Below, piece by piece: positions 9,474-19,406 of a stretch of DNA of 64,000 nt. Each line of letters opens with the position of its first letter. Within the stretch, counting starts at the first letter, position 1. Made by a program: the position numbers and the translations under genes. The notes under the pieces were generated by a model. The model worked only from the letters and a program-made list of their open reading frames with translations, was not told the DNA's origin and did not search any database. Source of the stretch: Paludibacteraceae bacterium (GTDB lineage: Bacteria > Bacteroidota > Bacteroidia > Bacteroidales > Paludibacteraceae); the NCBI GenBank assembly GCA_031292565.1, contig JARLGW010000001.1:620001-684000 (forward strand). The letters run 5' to 3'.

Positions 9474-10043
9474 TTATTCTACGGGAATAATTCCTTGCGG
9501 ATTTTTTATTATATATCTTGTCAATGAGGCGTTTGACTCAAAGCCAATTCCGGTGATTATCCTTGTTTTTTGTACGATTTTTATTTTTTTGTCGGAGTAA
9601 AACTTGTTATTGGCATTGTCCCAAAATAGTTGAGTGGTTTCAAAAATCTCTCCTTGCAAATTTTTTACATGCACATTACCATTGAATTCCCATAGCGATT
9701 TGCTTTGATGGTAAGTAGCCTGGTCTGATTTCATTTTTGCTTCAATGTGATATTTTGTATTAAACCGTTCAAAAAGGATTCCTTTAGGAAAAAACCAGTA
9801 GGGTTTTGCAATGCTGTCGAAAACTAACCACTCGGGTGTAGTAATACGAAAGCGGGTAATGCCTGAATCGGAAATAGTGGTTGTTACATTTTTTGATGTT
9901 AAATGTGGTAACGTGTTTCTTTTGGGTGTTTTCTTTGCAATGTCTGGTGTTGCTCCATTTGAACACGATAGAAGGAGCATAATAGCCAGTTGAAATACAA
10001 CAGCTACACCACATAATCTTTTTATAGAATAAGAGGGTTTCAA
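9474..10043 (-). CDS. lptC: LPS export protein LptC
   Basis: A 189-residue protein with an N-terminal hydrophobic segment ending in a lipobox-like LLLSC (residue 26). A beta-rich LptC/YrbK domain follows, with the typical IEAKMKSDQATYHQSKSLWEF-type strand pattern and an IFETTQLFWDN strand. LptC passes lipopolysaccharide from the LptBFG extractor to LptA in the periplasm. Here it would be lipid-anchored rather than held by a transmembrane helix, as is common in Bacteroidota annotation. Neighbours (outer-membrane protein upstream, CNNM protein downstream) match the usual order in this phylum. Confidence 0.85.
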   Translation of the reverse strand: MKPSYSIKRLCGVAVVFQLAIMLLLSCSNGATPDIAKKTPKRNTLPHLTSKNVTTTISDSGITRFRITTPEWLVFDSIAKPYWFFPKGILFERFNTKYHIEAKMKSDQATYHQSKSLWEFNGNVHVKNLQGEIFETTQLFWDNANNKFYSDKKIKIVQKTRIITGIGFESNASLTRYIIKNPQGIIPVE

Positions 10044-10118
10044 TTTAAGTGAGAAATTTTATTTATTGTTTTGTTTGTATCTTGTTAAATATCCGTTGTT
10101 AAAATTTAAGGGTTTGAT

Positions 10119-11387
10119 TTATTCAAAATGGCGTTTGAAGAACCATAGCTCATTAAATGTTGCACTTACGCTGAATTTAAAATAGTCTTCTCTAATCTGA
10201 TTGTTTGAAGTACTTCCTTTTTTACCATATTCAAATCCTAGGTTAATGAGTGTTTTGCTACCCCTTGTTGGCAATCCTAGCCCCAATGTCAGCGCATAAT
10301 TATCAGGCGATTTTCCGTTGATATTTAGATACCCGGAAGAAACATTTGCACCCACTCGGTACACAACGCGGCTGAAGTATCTTTTGGTTATTTTCGCCGG
10401 TAAAAATTCGGCTCCGACACTAACCTTTGTGCTATTTTTTAGTGTATCTGTTTTTCCAAAATAGTTGGCATTTGCCCAGTTTTGGAATTGAAAATCAGCT
10501 CCGAGGGTAATTCTGTCCTTAATGGTATAAGAACCTCCAATTCCAATTAAAAGAGGTGTTTGAAAGTCAGAACCGTTCGATGTTGAGATAGTATCAATAC
10601 CGGATGATTCTATACTATAAGTTCCACCTAACCGGGATTTGTTTTCTAATATTACACCTAAGGTTAATTTGTTTTTGTTTTTTAACTCGGTGAAATATTG
10701 TAATCCGTAACGGAGATTTATGTCTTTTACTTTCAACGTCTGAGTTTGAAGGGCGGAAGCGTAAGTTCCGGTAGTTTCATCAAAGGTAAGGTATCGTTCA
10801 TTGCTTATTGACCCGAATAAATAATAAACGTTTATACCGAAGGAAAAGTGTTTACCAATTTTAGTAGATAAGCCTCCATACGTTTGGGTGAGGTTTCCCG
10901 ATCCGCTGAATGTCTTTGTGCTGTTTATATAATTGTCAGTTCCTGAGTTTGTATGAATTGCCATTGAATCGGAAGTTGAAAAAGAATATCCAACAACCGA
11001 ATATGGCAGTATCCCTACGCTGGCAGCCAACCATTTAGTGAGCGGAAATTCCATCGTAAGAAATTCAAGGTTAGCGGTGAAGGCTTTTCCGTTACTTGCA
11101 GTTTTATCACTGAAAAGTGATTGTTTGCCTAAGGCTCCAAATTCAAATAGAAATGTTAAACTGTCGATGCCTGTATATGAAGCCGGGTTGGCGGTATTTA
11201 TGCTTGAATTAGAACGCATCCCGATAGAAACGCCTCCCATACCCTTACTTTTACCCGAACCATTGTCTGATATTTCACCATAGCCAAAACGAGAATATGG
11301 AGAGGAGGTATTGTTCTGAGCAAAAGAACCGATGTTAATAAAAAACATGCATATTACGGCACAGAAGGTTATTCTATATTTTAACAT
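10119..11387 (-). CDS. Outer-membrane beta-barrel protein, FadL/OmpP1-like
   Basis: A 422-residue protein with a signal peptide (residues 1-23, ending GSFAQ), then a run of alternating beta strands and a C-terminus ending in an aromatic-rich strand (LWFFKRHFE). The N-terminal part (SPYSRFGYGEI...GGVSIGMRS...NPAS) is typical of the Bacteroidota relatives of FadL/OmpP1 transporters, where an NPAS/T motif is characteristic. The substrate is unknown. The start overlaps the end of coaX by 14 bases, indicating one operon with coaX and lptC. Confidence 0.8.
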   Translation of the reverse strand: MLKYRITFCAVICMFFINIGSFAQNNTSSPYSRFGYGEISDNGSGKSKGMGGVSIGMRSNSSINTANPASYTGIDSLTFLFEFGALGKQSLFSDKTASNGKAFTANLEFLTMEFPLTKWLAASVGILPYSVVGYSFSTSDSMAIHTNSGTDNYINSTKTFSGSGNLTQTYGGLSTKIGKHFSFGINVYYLFGSISNERYLTFDETTGTYASALQTQTLKVKDINLRYGLQYFTELKNKNKLTLGVILENKSRLGGTYSIESSGIDTISTSNGSDFQTPLLIGIGGSYTIKDRITLGADFQFQNWANANYFGKTDTLKNSTKVSVGAEFLPAKITKRYFSRVVYRVGANVSSGYLNINGKSPDNYALTLGLGLPTRGSKTLINLGFEYGKKGSTSNNQIREDYFKFSVSATFNELWFFKRHFE

Positions 11388-12102
11388 TATAGTTGATTAT
11401 GCTGTTTAGGCCAATTAATACTAAATTTTCTTCTGCAAAGATGACATTTTTTAGCTTGTTTTCAAAGAAAAATGTATCTCCGCCCGTTAAAAATATCAAA
11501 AGTTCAGGGTATTGCACCTTAAGCCCTTGAATATACCCGTTTATTTCAAACAATAACCCGTTTATGATTCCCGAGCGAATGGCTTGTTCGGTATTCTTTC
11601 CCTGTAAAGGAGCCTCTCCTGTTAAAGAAACTAAAGGTAATTTGTGCGTAAAGTGGTGTAACGATTTGCCTCTCATTTCCAATCCCGGCGATATGGTGCC
11701 TCCAAGGTACACTCCGTGATCATTAATAAAATCGAATGTGATAGCAGTTCCAGCATCAATGACCAGTATCGGTTTGTGTGGAGCTAAAGAGTAGGCACCC
11801 ATCACTGCGGCCAGCCTGTCCTTACCCAATGTTTCGGGGGTTTCATAGCCGTTGGTAATAGGGAGTGGCGTAGTGTGAGTTAGCTCGATAAAGGTGTCCG
11901 ATTTCTTTTGCAAGAACTTAATCAGCTCACTATCAAATTCTTTTACGCTTGATAGTATTGTGTTTTGAATATGATTGCGTTTGAAAATTTTTTCCAGATG
12001 ATTTTTATCAAGAGGCTCTATAACAGAAGCCTCCAGCAAAGAGACCCCTTCAAAAAGGGCTGTTTTAGTGCGAGTGTTGCCTTGGTCTATACAAAGATTC
12101 AT
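11374..12102 (-). CDS. coaX: Type III pantothenate kinase
   Basis: A 242-residue protein with the three ASKHA nucleotide-binding motifs of CoaX: DQGNTRTKTALFEG at residue 6, IDAGTAITFDFI near 113 and LTGGD near 211, plus GGTISPGLEMR. It phosphorylates pantothenate as the first step of coenzyme A synthesis; type III enzymes are insensitive to CoA feedback and need a monovalent cation. It is the first gene of the minus-strand cluster. Assignment is secure. Confidence 0.95.
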   Translation of the reverse strand: MNLCIDQGNTRTKTALFEGVSLLEASVIEPLDKNHLEKIFKRNHIQNTILSSVKEFDSELIKFLQKKSDTFIELTHTTPLPITNGYETPETLGKDRLAAVMGAYSLAPHKPILVIDAGTAITFDFINDHGVYLGGTISPGLEMRGKSLHHFTHKLPLVSLTGEAPLQGKNTEQAIRSGIINGLLFEINGYIQGLKVQYPELLIFLTGGDTFFFENKLKNVIFAEENLVLIGLNSIINYNVKI

Positions 12103-12241
12103 GTTGAGTTACTAAATATTACCGAATGCAAAGATATTCAAATATATCTCAACTGGATGCATCTTGGTTTTGTATTCTTTTTACGGATCGATTTTTTATG
12201 TAAAGAATTAAAAATCATTTTAATATTGAAATAAATAGATT

Positions 12242-12249
12242 TAACTTTG
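12242..12249 (+). promoter_or_regulatory. -7 promoter box of exported nitroreductase gene
   Basis: TAACTTTG matches TAnnTTTG and lies 58 bases before the ATG; the -33 box is not clear. Confidence 0.45.
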
Positions 12250-12307
12250 TTATGCTAAAAAAAGTTGATTGATTAAAAAATTTACACTTAAATAAATAAG
12301 AATTGTT

Positions 12308-12934
12308 ATGAAAAAAATCAGTTTAATACTTGTGCTTGTGAGTCTTTCGCTTACCACTATTGCTCAGGACATAAAATTGCCAGAACCGAAGCGTACCGGA
12401 GGAAAACCTTTGATGGATTGCTTGAATGAACGAAAATCCGTTCGAACCTTTGATGAGAACAAACAGATTGACAATCAAACCCTATCCAATCTGCTTTGGG
12501 CAGCCTGGGGGTATAACCGTGATGATAAACGCACGGCTCCATCGTCGCGCAACAAGCAGGAGATTGACCTTTATGTAGCCATACCAAGTGGGGTATATTT
12601 TTGGGATGCTAAAGCCAACGTGCTCAAATTAATCGTGGCTAAAGACCTTCGGAAAGAAACCGGGATGCAACCATTTGTGGAAAAAGCTTCGGCTAATATC
12701 ATCTTTGTTTGCAATAAAACCAAGGCTGATGCTAAAAATGAACAGTTGCTTACCGAAGCTACTTATGCTAATGCCGGATTTATTTCGCAGAATATATATT
12801 TATTTTGTGCTTCCGAAGGATTGGGTTCGGTAATCCGAGGTTCGGTACCAAAGGAAAACTTGTCGAGGTTGCTTAATCTTACACCCGATCAGTTGATACT
12901 TTTAGCACAATCAGTGGGTTATCCTACAAAATAA
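12308..12934 (+). CDS. Exported nitroreductase-family protein (SagB/ThcOx-like)
   Basis: A 208-residue flavin nitroreductase-fold protein. ERKSVRTFDENKQIDNQTLSNLLWAAWGYNR gives the FMN phosphate-binding arginines, and SEGLGSVIRGSV is the second FMN loop. Unlike cytoplasmic nitroreductases it starts with a Sec-type signal peptide (MKKISLILVLVSLSLTTIAQ), so it is predicted to work in the periplasm. The family reduces a wide range of substrates with FMN; the electron donor in the periplasm is not evident. It stands alone, with no operon partner. Confidence 0.85.
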   Translation: MKKISLILVLVSLSLTTIAQDIKLPEPKRTGGKPLMDCLNERKSVRTFDENKQIDNQTLSNLLWAAWGYNRDDKRTAPSSRNKQEIDLYVAIPSGVYFWDAKANVLKLIVAKDLRKETGMQPFVEKASANIIFVCNKTKADAKNEQLLTEATYANAGFISQNIYLFCASEGLGSVIRGSVPKENLSRLLNLTPDQLILLAQSVGYPTK

Positions 12935-13039
12935 TTCAATGCAACGTAAGTGATTGATATGTGTTAAAGAGTTTTTGATATGTCTTTATTATGCTTAAAA
13001 TTCACTATTTTAGCAGCTCGAAAACCAAATCTATTTTCT

Positions 13040-15274
13040 ATGAAAAAACTTGTACTATGTTGCATGGCATTGCTTTGTTTGCAATTTTCCGCTTTTTCCG
13101 CTAAAAAACTTGTAGCATTTCCAGGAGCCGAAGGCTTTGGTAAATATGCGGTTGGTGGCCGTGGCGGAAAGGTGGTGGCCGTAACTTCGCTCGATGATTA
13201 TAAATCGACAGCAACACCTATTGTGGGGACGTTTCGCTGGGCACTGAGTCAGTATATAACAACCTCTACCGAAAGTAATAAAGGAACGCCGACTGCCGTT
13301 ACCCATTATACCCCACTTACCATAGTATTCAACGTTTCGGGCACCATTTGGCTGAAAGAAGATTTAAAAGTGGGTAGGGATAGCCTGACTATTGCCGGAC
13401 AAACGGCTCCCGGTGATGGTATTTGTATTGCCGGACATTCCGTATTGTGGAATGGTGCTACCGGAGGTCAACTATTTTATTTTGGTCCTAGAAGAAAAGA
13501 TATAATTGTTCGGTACATTCGTTTTCGTACAGGCTATCCCAAAAATGACGATGGTACTCCATTAATCAGTACTTCGGTTGTAACGTATGGCACCGATATG
13601 GAAAATTATGAAAATGTAGTATTCGATCATTGTTCTATCAGTTGGGCAAACGAAGAATGCTTTGCTACCTACGATACCAAATTCGTTAGCGTGCAATGGT
13701 GTATCATCAGTGAGGGATTATATTGTGCCTACCATAAAAAGGGGTTGCGTTCCTACGGTGGCGTTTGGGGTGGACAATATGCTTCTTATCACCATAATTT
13801 GTTGGAACATCTGAACGCAAGATGCACTCGCTTTGATGGCTCTAGAGCTCATGATACGATGGCGGTAATTGACTATCATAATAATGTGATTTACAACTGG
13901 GGGCTAGAAGGCTGTTATGGGGGTGAAGTGTATGATCCTTCCAATACAGCAACTTATACCGATAGCACAGGTACTACGAATTATTATCCAACTATTTATA
14001 AAACATATACCAGTTCTACCGGAAAAACATATTATAAGTCTGCCGGAAAATCGGAAATAAATATGGTAAATAATTACTATAAACCGGGGCCTGCAACGGG
14101 GCCTGGTATTGTACAATATAGGCTTATTTATCAATATGATAGATATGTACCCGCTTTTCCCGGAAATGAGAAAGGGAAAATTTATGCTACCGGAAATGTA
14201 GTTTATGGCAACGCCACTGTTACGGCAAATAACTGGGCTGGAGGCATTCAATTAAAGGGTTATTTGTCCTATAATTATCCATCAACACAGATAGATTCTT
14301 TTAAATTAGCCTCTCCTTCTCCCGAACTTCCTACAATGACAATTTCGTCTGCCGAGGATGCTTTCACCAATGTATTGGATGGTGCGGGTGCTACCTTGCC
14401 TTTGCGTGATGCGCATGATAAACGCTTGGTACTAGAGGCTAAAAATGGTACGGCTTCGGGTTATGGTTCCCTACAATCATATACGAATACATCTCCATAT
14501 ACCAATAGTGCTTTTTACGGTAAAACATTAGGTATTATTGACGACCCGAAAGTGGTGGGTGGCTGGCCTATATTTACCACGGGAAATGTTCCCACAGATA
14601 CCGATGGCGATGGAATACCTGATGCTTGGGAAACGGCTAACGGCTTGAATCCGGCAGACTCCACGGATGCCAATAAAACCGATTCTATAGGTTACACTTA
14701 CTTGGAAGATTATTTGAATAGTATCACCACGTTTAAAAATTTTGTGCAAGCACCATTCTTTTTGAGAGGAAGCTTAAACACAGCTAGTAAACCATCATTG
14801 AAATGGCAGGATGTATCGGATAACGAAGAAAATTATGTAATAGAACGATCATTGAACGACACAACGCACTTTACGGCTATAGATACTATTGCGACAAATT
14901 CCACTTCCTATACCGACACCACTGCCGTAGGTGGGAACACCTATGTGTATAGAGTGCGAGCTATAACTAGCTTGTTGAAATCGGCCTACACCGACACGGT
15001 TAAGATTGTGATGCATGTAAGCGGGATCCAATTAAATAAAGTGTCAGGACTAAAGGTGTATCCAAGTCCGGTTACGAATAAGCTTAATATTGAAGCAAAT
15101 CAATTAATTAGCTCGGTTGAAATATATGATGTTTCAGGTAAGTTGCTAACCCAGTCTGATGTTAATGCAAGTCAAACGACTATTGATACAAAGAATTATT
15201 TTTCAGGCGTTTACACCGTTATCATCAAAACATCGGATGGAAGCAAATCGTCGGTTAAGATACTGAAAGAATAA
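13040..15274 (+). CDS. Secreted PL1-type pectate lyase with type IX sorting domain
   Basis: The start chosen is the ATG at 13040, which begins the signal peptide (MKKLVLCCMALLCLQFSAFS); the open frame extends upstream without signal-like sequence. Domain order: a right-handed beta-helix of polysaccharide lyase family 1 (AFPGAEGFGKYAVGGRGGK, VVFDHCSISWANEE, about residues 22-520); a calcium-loop segment DTDGDGIPDAWE (about 534-545); a fibronectin-III-like domain (about 595-660); and a type IX sorting tail (VYPSPVTNKLNIEAN to SSVKILKE). It should cleave pectate outside the cell. No other pectin genes are adjacent. Confidence 0.88.
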   Translation: MKKLVLCCMALLCLQFSAFSAKKLVAFPGAEGFGKYAVGGRGGKVVAVTSLDDYKSTATPIVGTFRWALSQYITTSTESNKGTPTAVTHYTPLTIVFNVSGTIWLKEDLKVGRDSLTIAGQTAPGDGICIAGHSVLWNGATGGQLFYFGPRRKDIIVRYIRFRTGYPKNDDGTPLISTSVVTYGTDMENYENVVFDHCSISWANEECFATYDTKFVSVQWCIISEGLYCAYHKKGLRSYGGVWGGQYASYHHNLLEHLNARCTRFDGSRAHDTMAVIDYHNNVIYNWGLEGCYGGEVYDPSNTATYTDSTGTTNYYPTIYKTYTSSTGKTYYKSAGKSEINMVNNYYKPGPATGPGIVQYRLIYQYDRYVPAFPGNEKGKIYATGNVVYGNATVTANNWAGGIQLKGYLSYNYPSTQIDSFKLASPSPELPTMTISSAEDAFTNVLDGAGATLPLRDAHDKRLVLEAKNGTASGYGSLQSYTNTSPYTNSAFYGKTLGIIDDPKVVGGWPIFTTGNVPTDTDGDGIPDAWETANGLNPADSTDANKTDSIGYTYLEDYLNSITTFKNFVQAPFFLRGSLNTASKPSLKWQDVSDNEENYVIERSLNDTTHFTAIDTIATNSTSYTDTTAVGGNTYVYRVRAITSLLKSAYTDTVKIVMHVSGIQLNKVSGLKVYPSPVTNKLNIEANQLISSVEIYDVSGKLLTQSDVNASQTTIDTKNYFSGVYTVIIKTSDGSKSSVKILKE

Positions 15275-15318
15275 TTTATTAATACTTCATTAACGGTTTA
15301 AAACATGGAAAAAGGTTA

Positions 15319-15326
15319 TACCTTTG
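15319..15326 (+). promoter_or_regulatory. -7 promoter box upstream of DUF4878-like lipoprotein
   Basis: TACCTTTG, with TTTA at 15297..15300 as a weak -33 box. It places the transcription start after the in-frame ATG at 15305 and so supports translation from 15359. Confidence 0.5.
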
Positions 15327-15358
15327 CCCGTGTTTTAAACCATTCTAATTTTCATGCT

Positions 15359-15769
15359 ATGGTTCAATATTTTTTACGAAGTATATTTTTTTTACAGTTA
15401 TTGCTTCTTCTTTCGTGTAGCAAGCCGAAGGAGTATGAAGCTGTAGCTAAAGAATATATGGAAGCCAATTATGCAGGAAATGTAGATAAAGCAAAGGCTC
15501 TTTGCGTGCCGGAAGCTGCGCCACTGTTTGAATATAAAAAGTTAACCTACAGTCAGAATCCACAACTTAAGGATTTGAATAACAAGGCTACTTGCCAAAT
15601 AAGCAAATCGGAGCAGGTTAACAGCAAAGTAGCATTAGTTACCTTGGAAGAAAATAATGTTTATTTAGATAACCTGTCAAATGAGAGTGAGCCTAAACTT
15701 GTGGAAACGCAAGAAACAGTAATCAACGTAGTGAACCGAAATAATAAATGGTTAGTACTGATAAAATAA
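15359..15769 (+). CDS. DUF4878-like lipoprotein
   Basis: Translation from the ATG at 15359 gives a 136-residue lipoprotein with signal and lipobox FFLQLLLLLSC. The rest resembles the NTF2-like DUF4878 family (YEAVAKEYMEANYAGNVDKAKALC, then VVNRNNKWLVLIK). The family is found attached to membranes in many bacteria and its function is not known. A longer in-frame start at 15305 exists but overlaps the predicted promoter. A separate lipoprotein gene follows 50 bases later. Confidence 0.7.
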   Translation: MVQYFLRSIFFLQLLLLLSCSKPKEYEAVAKEYMEANYAGNVDKAKALCVPEAAPLFEYKKLTYSQNPQLKDLNNKATCQISKSEQVNSKVALVTLEENNVYLDNLSNESEPKLVETQETVINVVNRNNKWLVLIK

Positions 15770-15819
15770 CCATGTACCTTTATAATAAATAACAAAAGAA
15801 ATTTTCACAAACGGAAGAA

Positions 15820-16443
15820 ATGAAAACTACCTTACATGCTCTATGTTTATTCTTTGCCTTTACTCTTCTAATGGTCTCTTGTAAAGAAAAAGAACCGAAG
15901 GAAGATGCTATTTTTGATCCTCGCTATCCCGAAACCCCACAGATAACTAAGCAAGCCAACGATAAGCTAAGTGAAGCCGACTTCATATTCATGCACGACA
16001 ATTACTTGGTGGAGCTATATGTACAGGATAGTACCAACAAGGTGATGAAAAAGGTGCCTGATTTTGATCATCTACCCAAAGGCGTAATGGCAACTTATAA
16101 TCTTATTCGTGATAAAAACGGCAACGTGATGTACGTGGCCGAGTTTCCTTATTCAGCCTCCGGCGACTGGGAAAATATTTACGAAAGTATTTTTGACGAG
16201 AGCGGCAACCTGCTATTGTTTGTCAGAAAAAGTAGTTTCATTTTTGGACAGGCAGTAGTAGCTGAAAAATCGCAATATTTCTACAACACAGACCATAAGT
16301 TGGTGAAGAAAACGTACGACCTAAAAGATGGGCAGGAGAACCCCATCCCCGACGGAACGTCTGTTGATTTCCCTTATCGATTCTCTTACGAAAAATATAA
16401 GACCCGGAAGGATTGGCTTGCTGCCCATAATCTGGATAAATAG
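15820..16443 (+). CDS. Lipoprotein of unknown function
   Basis: A 207-residue protein with a lipoprotein signal (LFFAFTLLMVSC, Cys 21). The remainder is soluble, rich in Lys and aromatic residues, with a SYLIRDKNGNVMYVAEFPYSASGDWENIYES-like strand pattern suggesting a beta-rich fold (quoted in part). I do not recognise a family. It follows another lipoprotein gene on the same strand and ends at a bidirectional terminator. Confidence 0.65.
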   Translation: MKTTLHALCLFFAFTLLMVSCKEKEPKEDAIFDPRYPETPQITKQANDKLSEADFIFMHDNYLVELYVQDSTNKVMKKVPDFDHLPKGVMATYNLIRDKNGNVMYVAEFPYSASGDWENIYESIFDESGNLLLFVRKSSFIFGQAVVAEKSQYFYNTDHKLVKKTYDLKDGQENPIPDGTSVDFPYRFSYEKYKTRKDWLAAHNLDK

Positions 16444-16488
16444 AAAATGCCCACAAAAACTAGTACTATTTTTTTGTGGACATTTTAT
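16444..16488. terminator. Bidirectional terminator between convergent genes
   Basis: A 16-bp arm pair with one mismatch (AAAATGCCCACAAAAA type left arm, right arm ending GGACATTTT) sits between the lipoprotein and cyclophilin genes, with A/T tracts on both sides. Confidence 0.75.
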
Positions 16489-16504
16489 TTAAATCGTTAT
16501 TTCT

Positions 16505-17317
16505 TTAGTTAATCACTTTAGCAGAAATAATCCGAACATCCTTTTTAGGTCGGGCATTTATATCAACCGGCATCTTCGAAATTTTTTCCAACACATCCAA
16601 TCCTAGAATAACCTCCCCGAAAATGGTATAATCCTTATCCATAAAAGGCACACCGCCAACAGTGGTATAAGCTTCGCGCTGTTTTTTGGTAAAAAAGAAT
16701 ACATGTTCCTTTTTCATTTGTTTTTCGGCCAAGGTGGTTAAACTATCCTCAAGAGCAAGCAATTTATTTTTATCATCTGAGCGTATGGATAAATCATCTA
16801 TCCTTTTCCGGTTTACAACGGCTAGCCGTTGCCAAATGAGATCCAATTGTTTGTTGTAAGCATCCCTTTCTATGCTATCAAGTTCTGCCGAAGTATATTT
16901 TTTACCCAGGATAAAGCAAAACTGGCTCCCGTTGGATTCCTTATTGGGGTTATTTTCGTCCGGCAGTCGGGCGGCTGATAGTACTCCTCGTTTATGAAAA
17001 ATCTGTGGGTATTTTATTTCAGCCGGGATGGTATAACCGGGGCCTCCGGTGCCAAGTAAGCGATTTTGGTCAGCTTCTTTGGAGTTCGGGTCGCCGGTTT
17101 GAATCAAGAAATCTTTCATCACACGGTGAAAAACTTGCCCGTCATAGTAGCCTTTCTTTACCAATTTCACAAAGTTGTCTCTATGCAACGGGGTTTCTTT
17201 ATACAGCTTAACTTTGATGGTTCCTTCCGTTGTTTGTATTTCTACAATCGGTTCTTCATTTTTTTTACAGGATGCGAATACGAATAATAAACTGCAAAAA
17301 ATAATAAGCTTTTTCAT
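16505..17317 (-). CDS. Cyclophilin-type peptidyl-prolyl isomerase lipoprotein
   Basis: A 270-residue protein with a lipobox (LLFVFASC, Cys 17) and a cyclophilin domain split by a charged helical insertion. The first half has TTEGTIKVKLYKETPLHRDNF, GYYDGQVFHRVMKDFLIQTGDP and GSQFCFILGK. The insertion covers about residues 135-210, and VGGVPFMDKDYTIFGEVILGLDVLEKI closes the fold. It catalyses proline cis-trans isomerisation, here at a membrane surface in the periplasm. The gene starts one base after the stop of the TetR gene, so the two are probably co-transcribed. Confidence 0.88.
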   Translation of the reverse strand: MKKLIIFCSLLFVFASCKKNEEPIVEIQTTEGTIKVKLYKETPLHRDNFVKLVKKGYYDGQVFHRVMKDFLIQTGDPNSKEADQNRLLGTGGPGYTIPAEIKYPQIFHKRGVLSAARLPDENNPNKESNGSQFCFILGKKYTSAELDSIERDAYNKQLDLIWQRLAVVNRKRIDDLSIRSDDKNKLLALEDSLTTLAEKQMKKEHVFFFTKKQREAYTTVGGVPFMDKDYTIFGEVILGLDVLEKISKMPVDINARPKKDVRIISAKVIN

Positions 17318-17318
17318 T

Positions 17319-17903
17319 TTATCCTTTTCTCTTTTTTAATCCTTCAAATAAGAATTTCACTATTTGTTCCCTTTTGTCCACCATTTGCTTGCTAATTCTA
17401 TCCCTTATAAACGGCGTTTCAATTCCTTTTAATGAATAGAGCATAAGCATGGAAGCCAGTTCGGTATCCACACATCTAAAGATGTCCTGTTCCACCCCTT
17501 TGTCCAGTATGCTTTTTATCATTTTGGTTTCCATTATATCAAATCTGCGGCGCACCCGTTCCACCTCATATATATCCCTAAAAAAGTCGGAACGCAACGA
17601 TCCGTTTCTTGTAACCGATTCTTTTATAGCATCTTGTCGGGTGAATATATAATCGACCAACATTTCGTCGGGAGGTGCATTTTTAATTATCACAGCTTCT
17701 AGCTTCTCTAGCAACAGATTCATTTCCCGTTCGATAACGGCTAAATAAATATCATTCTTATTTTTAAAATAAGTATATAAGGTACGTCTTCCTTTTTGTG
17801 AAGCAGTGGCAATATCATTCATGGTAACGTTGTTTTTGCCCGACTTTGCAAACAACTGCCGTGCCACATCAACTAACATCTGTCTTGTTCGTGATATTCC
17901 CAT
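17319..17903 (-). CDS. TetR-family transcriptional regulator
   Basis: A 194-residue protein with a typical TetR N-terminal HTH (ARQLFAKSGKNNVTMNDIATASQKGRRTLYTYFKNKNDIY, residues about 14-53; here partly quoted by motif) and an all-helical ligand or dimer domain. The cyclophilin lipoprotein gene follows immediately. This placement suggests an envelope-stress or housekeeping regulator, but no operator can be identified by eye. Confidence 0.85.
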   Translation of the reverse strand: MGISRTRQMLVDVARQLFAKSGKNNVTMNDIATASQKGRRTLYTYFKNKNDIYLAVIEREMNLLLEKLEAVIIKNAPPDEMLVDYIFTRQDAIKESVTRNGSLRSDFFRDIYEVERVRRRFDIMETKMIKSILDKGVEQDIFRCVDTELASMLMLYSLKGIETPFIRDRISKQMVDKREQIVKFLFEGLKKRKG

Positions 17904-17999
17904 AACGGTATATTTAGTTGGTTTACTAACATTACAAAAGTAAGCTCTTTTCTCTAATTATCAAAGTTCATGCCCGCTTCATTTTTCATACTTAGATAC

Positions 18000-18029
18000 T
18001 TGTGTATTACACTGATTTTTGTACTTTTG
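18000..18029 (+). promoter_or_regulatory. Promoter of ffh
   Basis: TTG (18000..18002), 19 bases, TACTTTTG (18022..18029). It fits the Bacteroidota consensus and favours the ATG at 18055 over the one at 18019, which lies before the predicted start. Confidence 0.65.
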
Positions 18030-18054
18030 CAGTTCTCATTTTAAAGCAAAAATC

Positions 18055-19371
18055 ATGTTTGAAAATTTAAGCGACAGACTCGAAAGGTCATTTAAGATAC
18101 TTAAAGGGCAAGGTAAAATTACCGAAATCAATGTGGCCGAAACCCTTAAGGATGTGCGTAAGGCGTTGTTGGATGCCGATGTAAACTACAAAACAGCCAA
18201 AGAATTTACCGAAACGGTAAAAGAAAAGGCACTGGGTATGAATGTACTTACCGCCCTTCAGCCAAACCAGGTGATGGTAAAAGTGGTGCATGATGAGTTA
18301 GCGGCTTTGATGGGTGGAAGCAGCGTAGATGTAAATCTGAAAGCTTCGCCCGCCATTATATTAATGTCAGGTTTGCAAGGTTCGGGTAAAACCACTTTCT
18401 CAGGTAAACTGGCCAACATGCTGAAAAGCAAACGAGGCAAAAATCCGTTGTTGGTAGCTTGCGACGTGTATCGTCCGGCTGCAATTGAGCAATTAAAAGT
18501 GTTGGGTGCACAAATTAATGTACCCGTATTTTTCGACGAAAACAGCAAAAGCCCTATAGATATTGCCGAAAAGGCCATTAAACATGCCAAACAAAATGGG
18601 TATGATTTGGTAATTGTAGATACCGCAGGGCGTTTGGCGGTGGACGAACAGATGATGAAAGAGATTGAGGCAATTAAAAAAGCAATCAATCCTCAAGAAA
18701 TTTTGTTCGTGGTGGATTCCATGACCGGGCAGGATGCGGTAAACACGGCTAAGGAATTTAACGACCGACTTGATTTTGATGGTGTTGTCCTTACCAAGTT
18801 AGACGGTGATACCCGTGGTGGTGCCGCTCTTTCTATTCGCTCGGTGGTGAATAAACCAATTAAGTTTGTAGGTACGGGTGAAAAAATGGAAGCCATTGAC
18901 GTGTTCCACCCCGAACGTATGGCCGACCGTATTCTAGGTATGGGAGATATTGTTTCCCTGGTAGAAAAAGCGCAGGAACAATATGATGAAGATGAAGCCC
19001 GCCGCTTACAGAAAAAAATTGCTAAAAACCAATTCGATTTCAACGACTTTCTGGCTCAAATAGCCCAGATTAAGAAAATGGGTAACTTGAAAGACCTTGC
19101 TTCCATGATACCCGGAGCAGGCAAGGCTTTGAAAAATGTGGATATTGACGATAATGCCTTCAAAGGTGTGGAGGCCATCATATTATCTATGACCCCTACC
19201 GAAAGGGAAAACCCACAGATGTTAAACGGTTCGCGCCGTCAGCGCATTGCCAAAGGAAGCGGAACCAACATACAAGAAGTAAACCGCTTGCTCAAGCAGT
19301 TTGAAGAAACGCGCAAAATGATGCAAACGTTTACCAAAAACAAAGGTAAAATACCGATGCCAAGAAGATAA
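18055..19371 (+). CDS. ffh: Signal recognition particle protein Ffh
   Basis: Start at 18055 gives a standard 438-residue SRP54-type protein. Visible parts: N domain ([18 protein letters not shown]), P-loop [21 protein letters not shown] and [14 protein letters not shown] of the G domain, and the methionine-rich M domain ([26 protein letters not shown]). It binds signal sequences on ribosomes with 4.5S RNA and docks to FtsY. folD follows 35 bases later on the same strand. Confidence 0.97.
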   Translation: MFENLSDRLERSFKILKGQGKITEINVAETLKDVRKALLDADVNYKTAKEFTETVKEKALGMNVLTALQPNQVMVKVVHDELAALMGGSSVDVNLKASPAIILMSGLQGSGKTTFSGKLANMLKSKRGKNPLLVACDVYRPAAIEQLKVLGAQINVPVFFDENSKSPIDIAEKAIKHAKQNGYDLVIVDTAGRLAVDEQMMKEIEAIKKAINPQEILFVVDSMTGQDAVNTAKEFNDRLDFDGVVLTKLDGDTRGGAALSIRSVVNKPIKFVGTGEKMEAIDVFHPERMADRILGMGDIVSLVEKAQEQYDEDEARRLQKKIAKNQFDFNDFLAQIAQIKKMGNLKDLASMIPGAGKALKNVDIDDNAFKGVEAIILSMTPTERENPQMLNGSRRQRIAKGSGTNIQEVNRLLKQFEETRKMMQTFTKNKGKIPMPRR

Positions 19372-19406
19372 GAAGTAATCAACGATTTATAATATATAGA
19401 ATTAAC

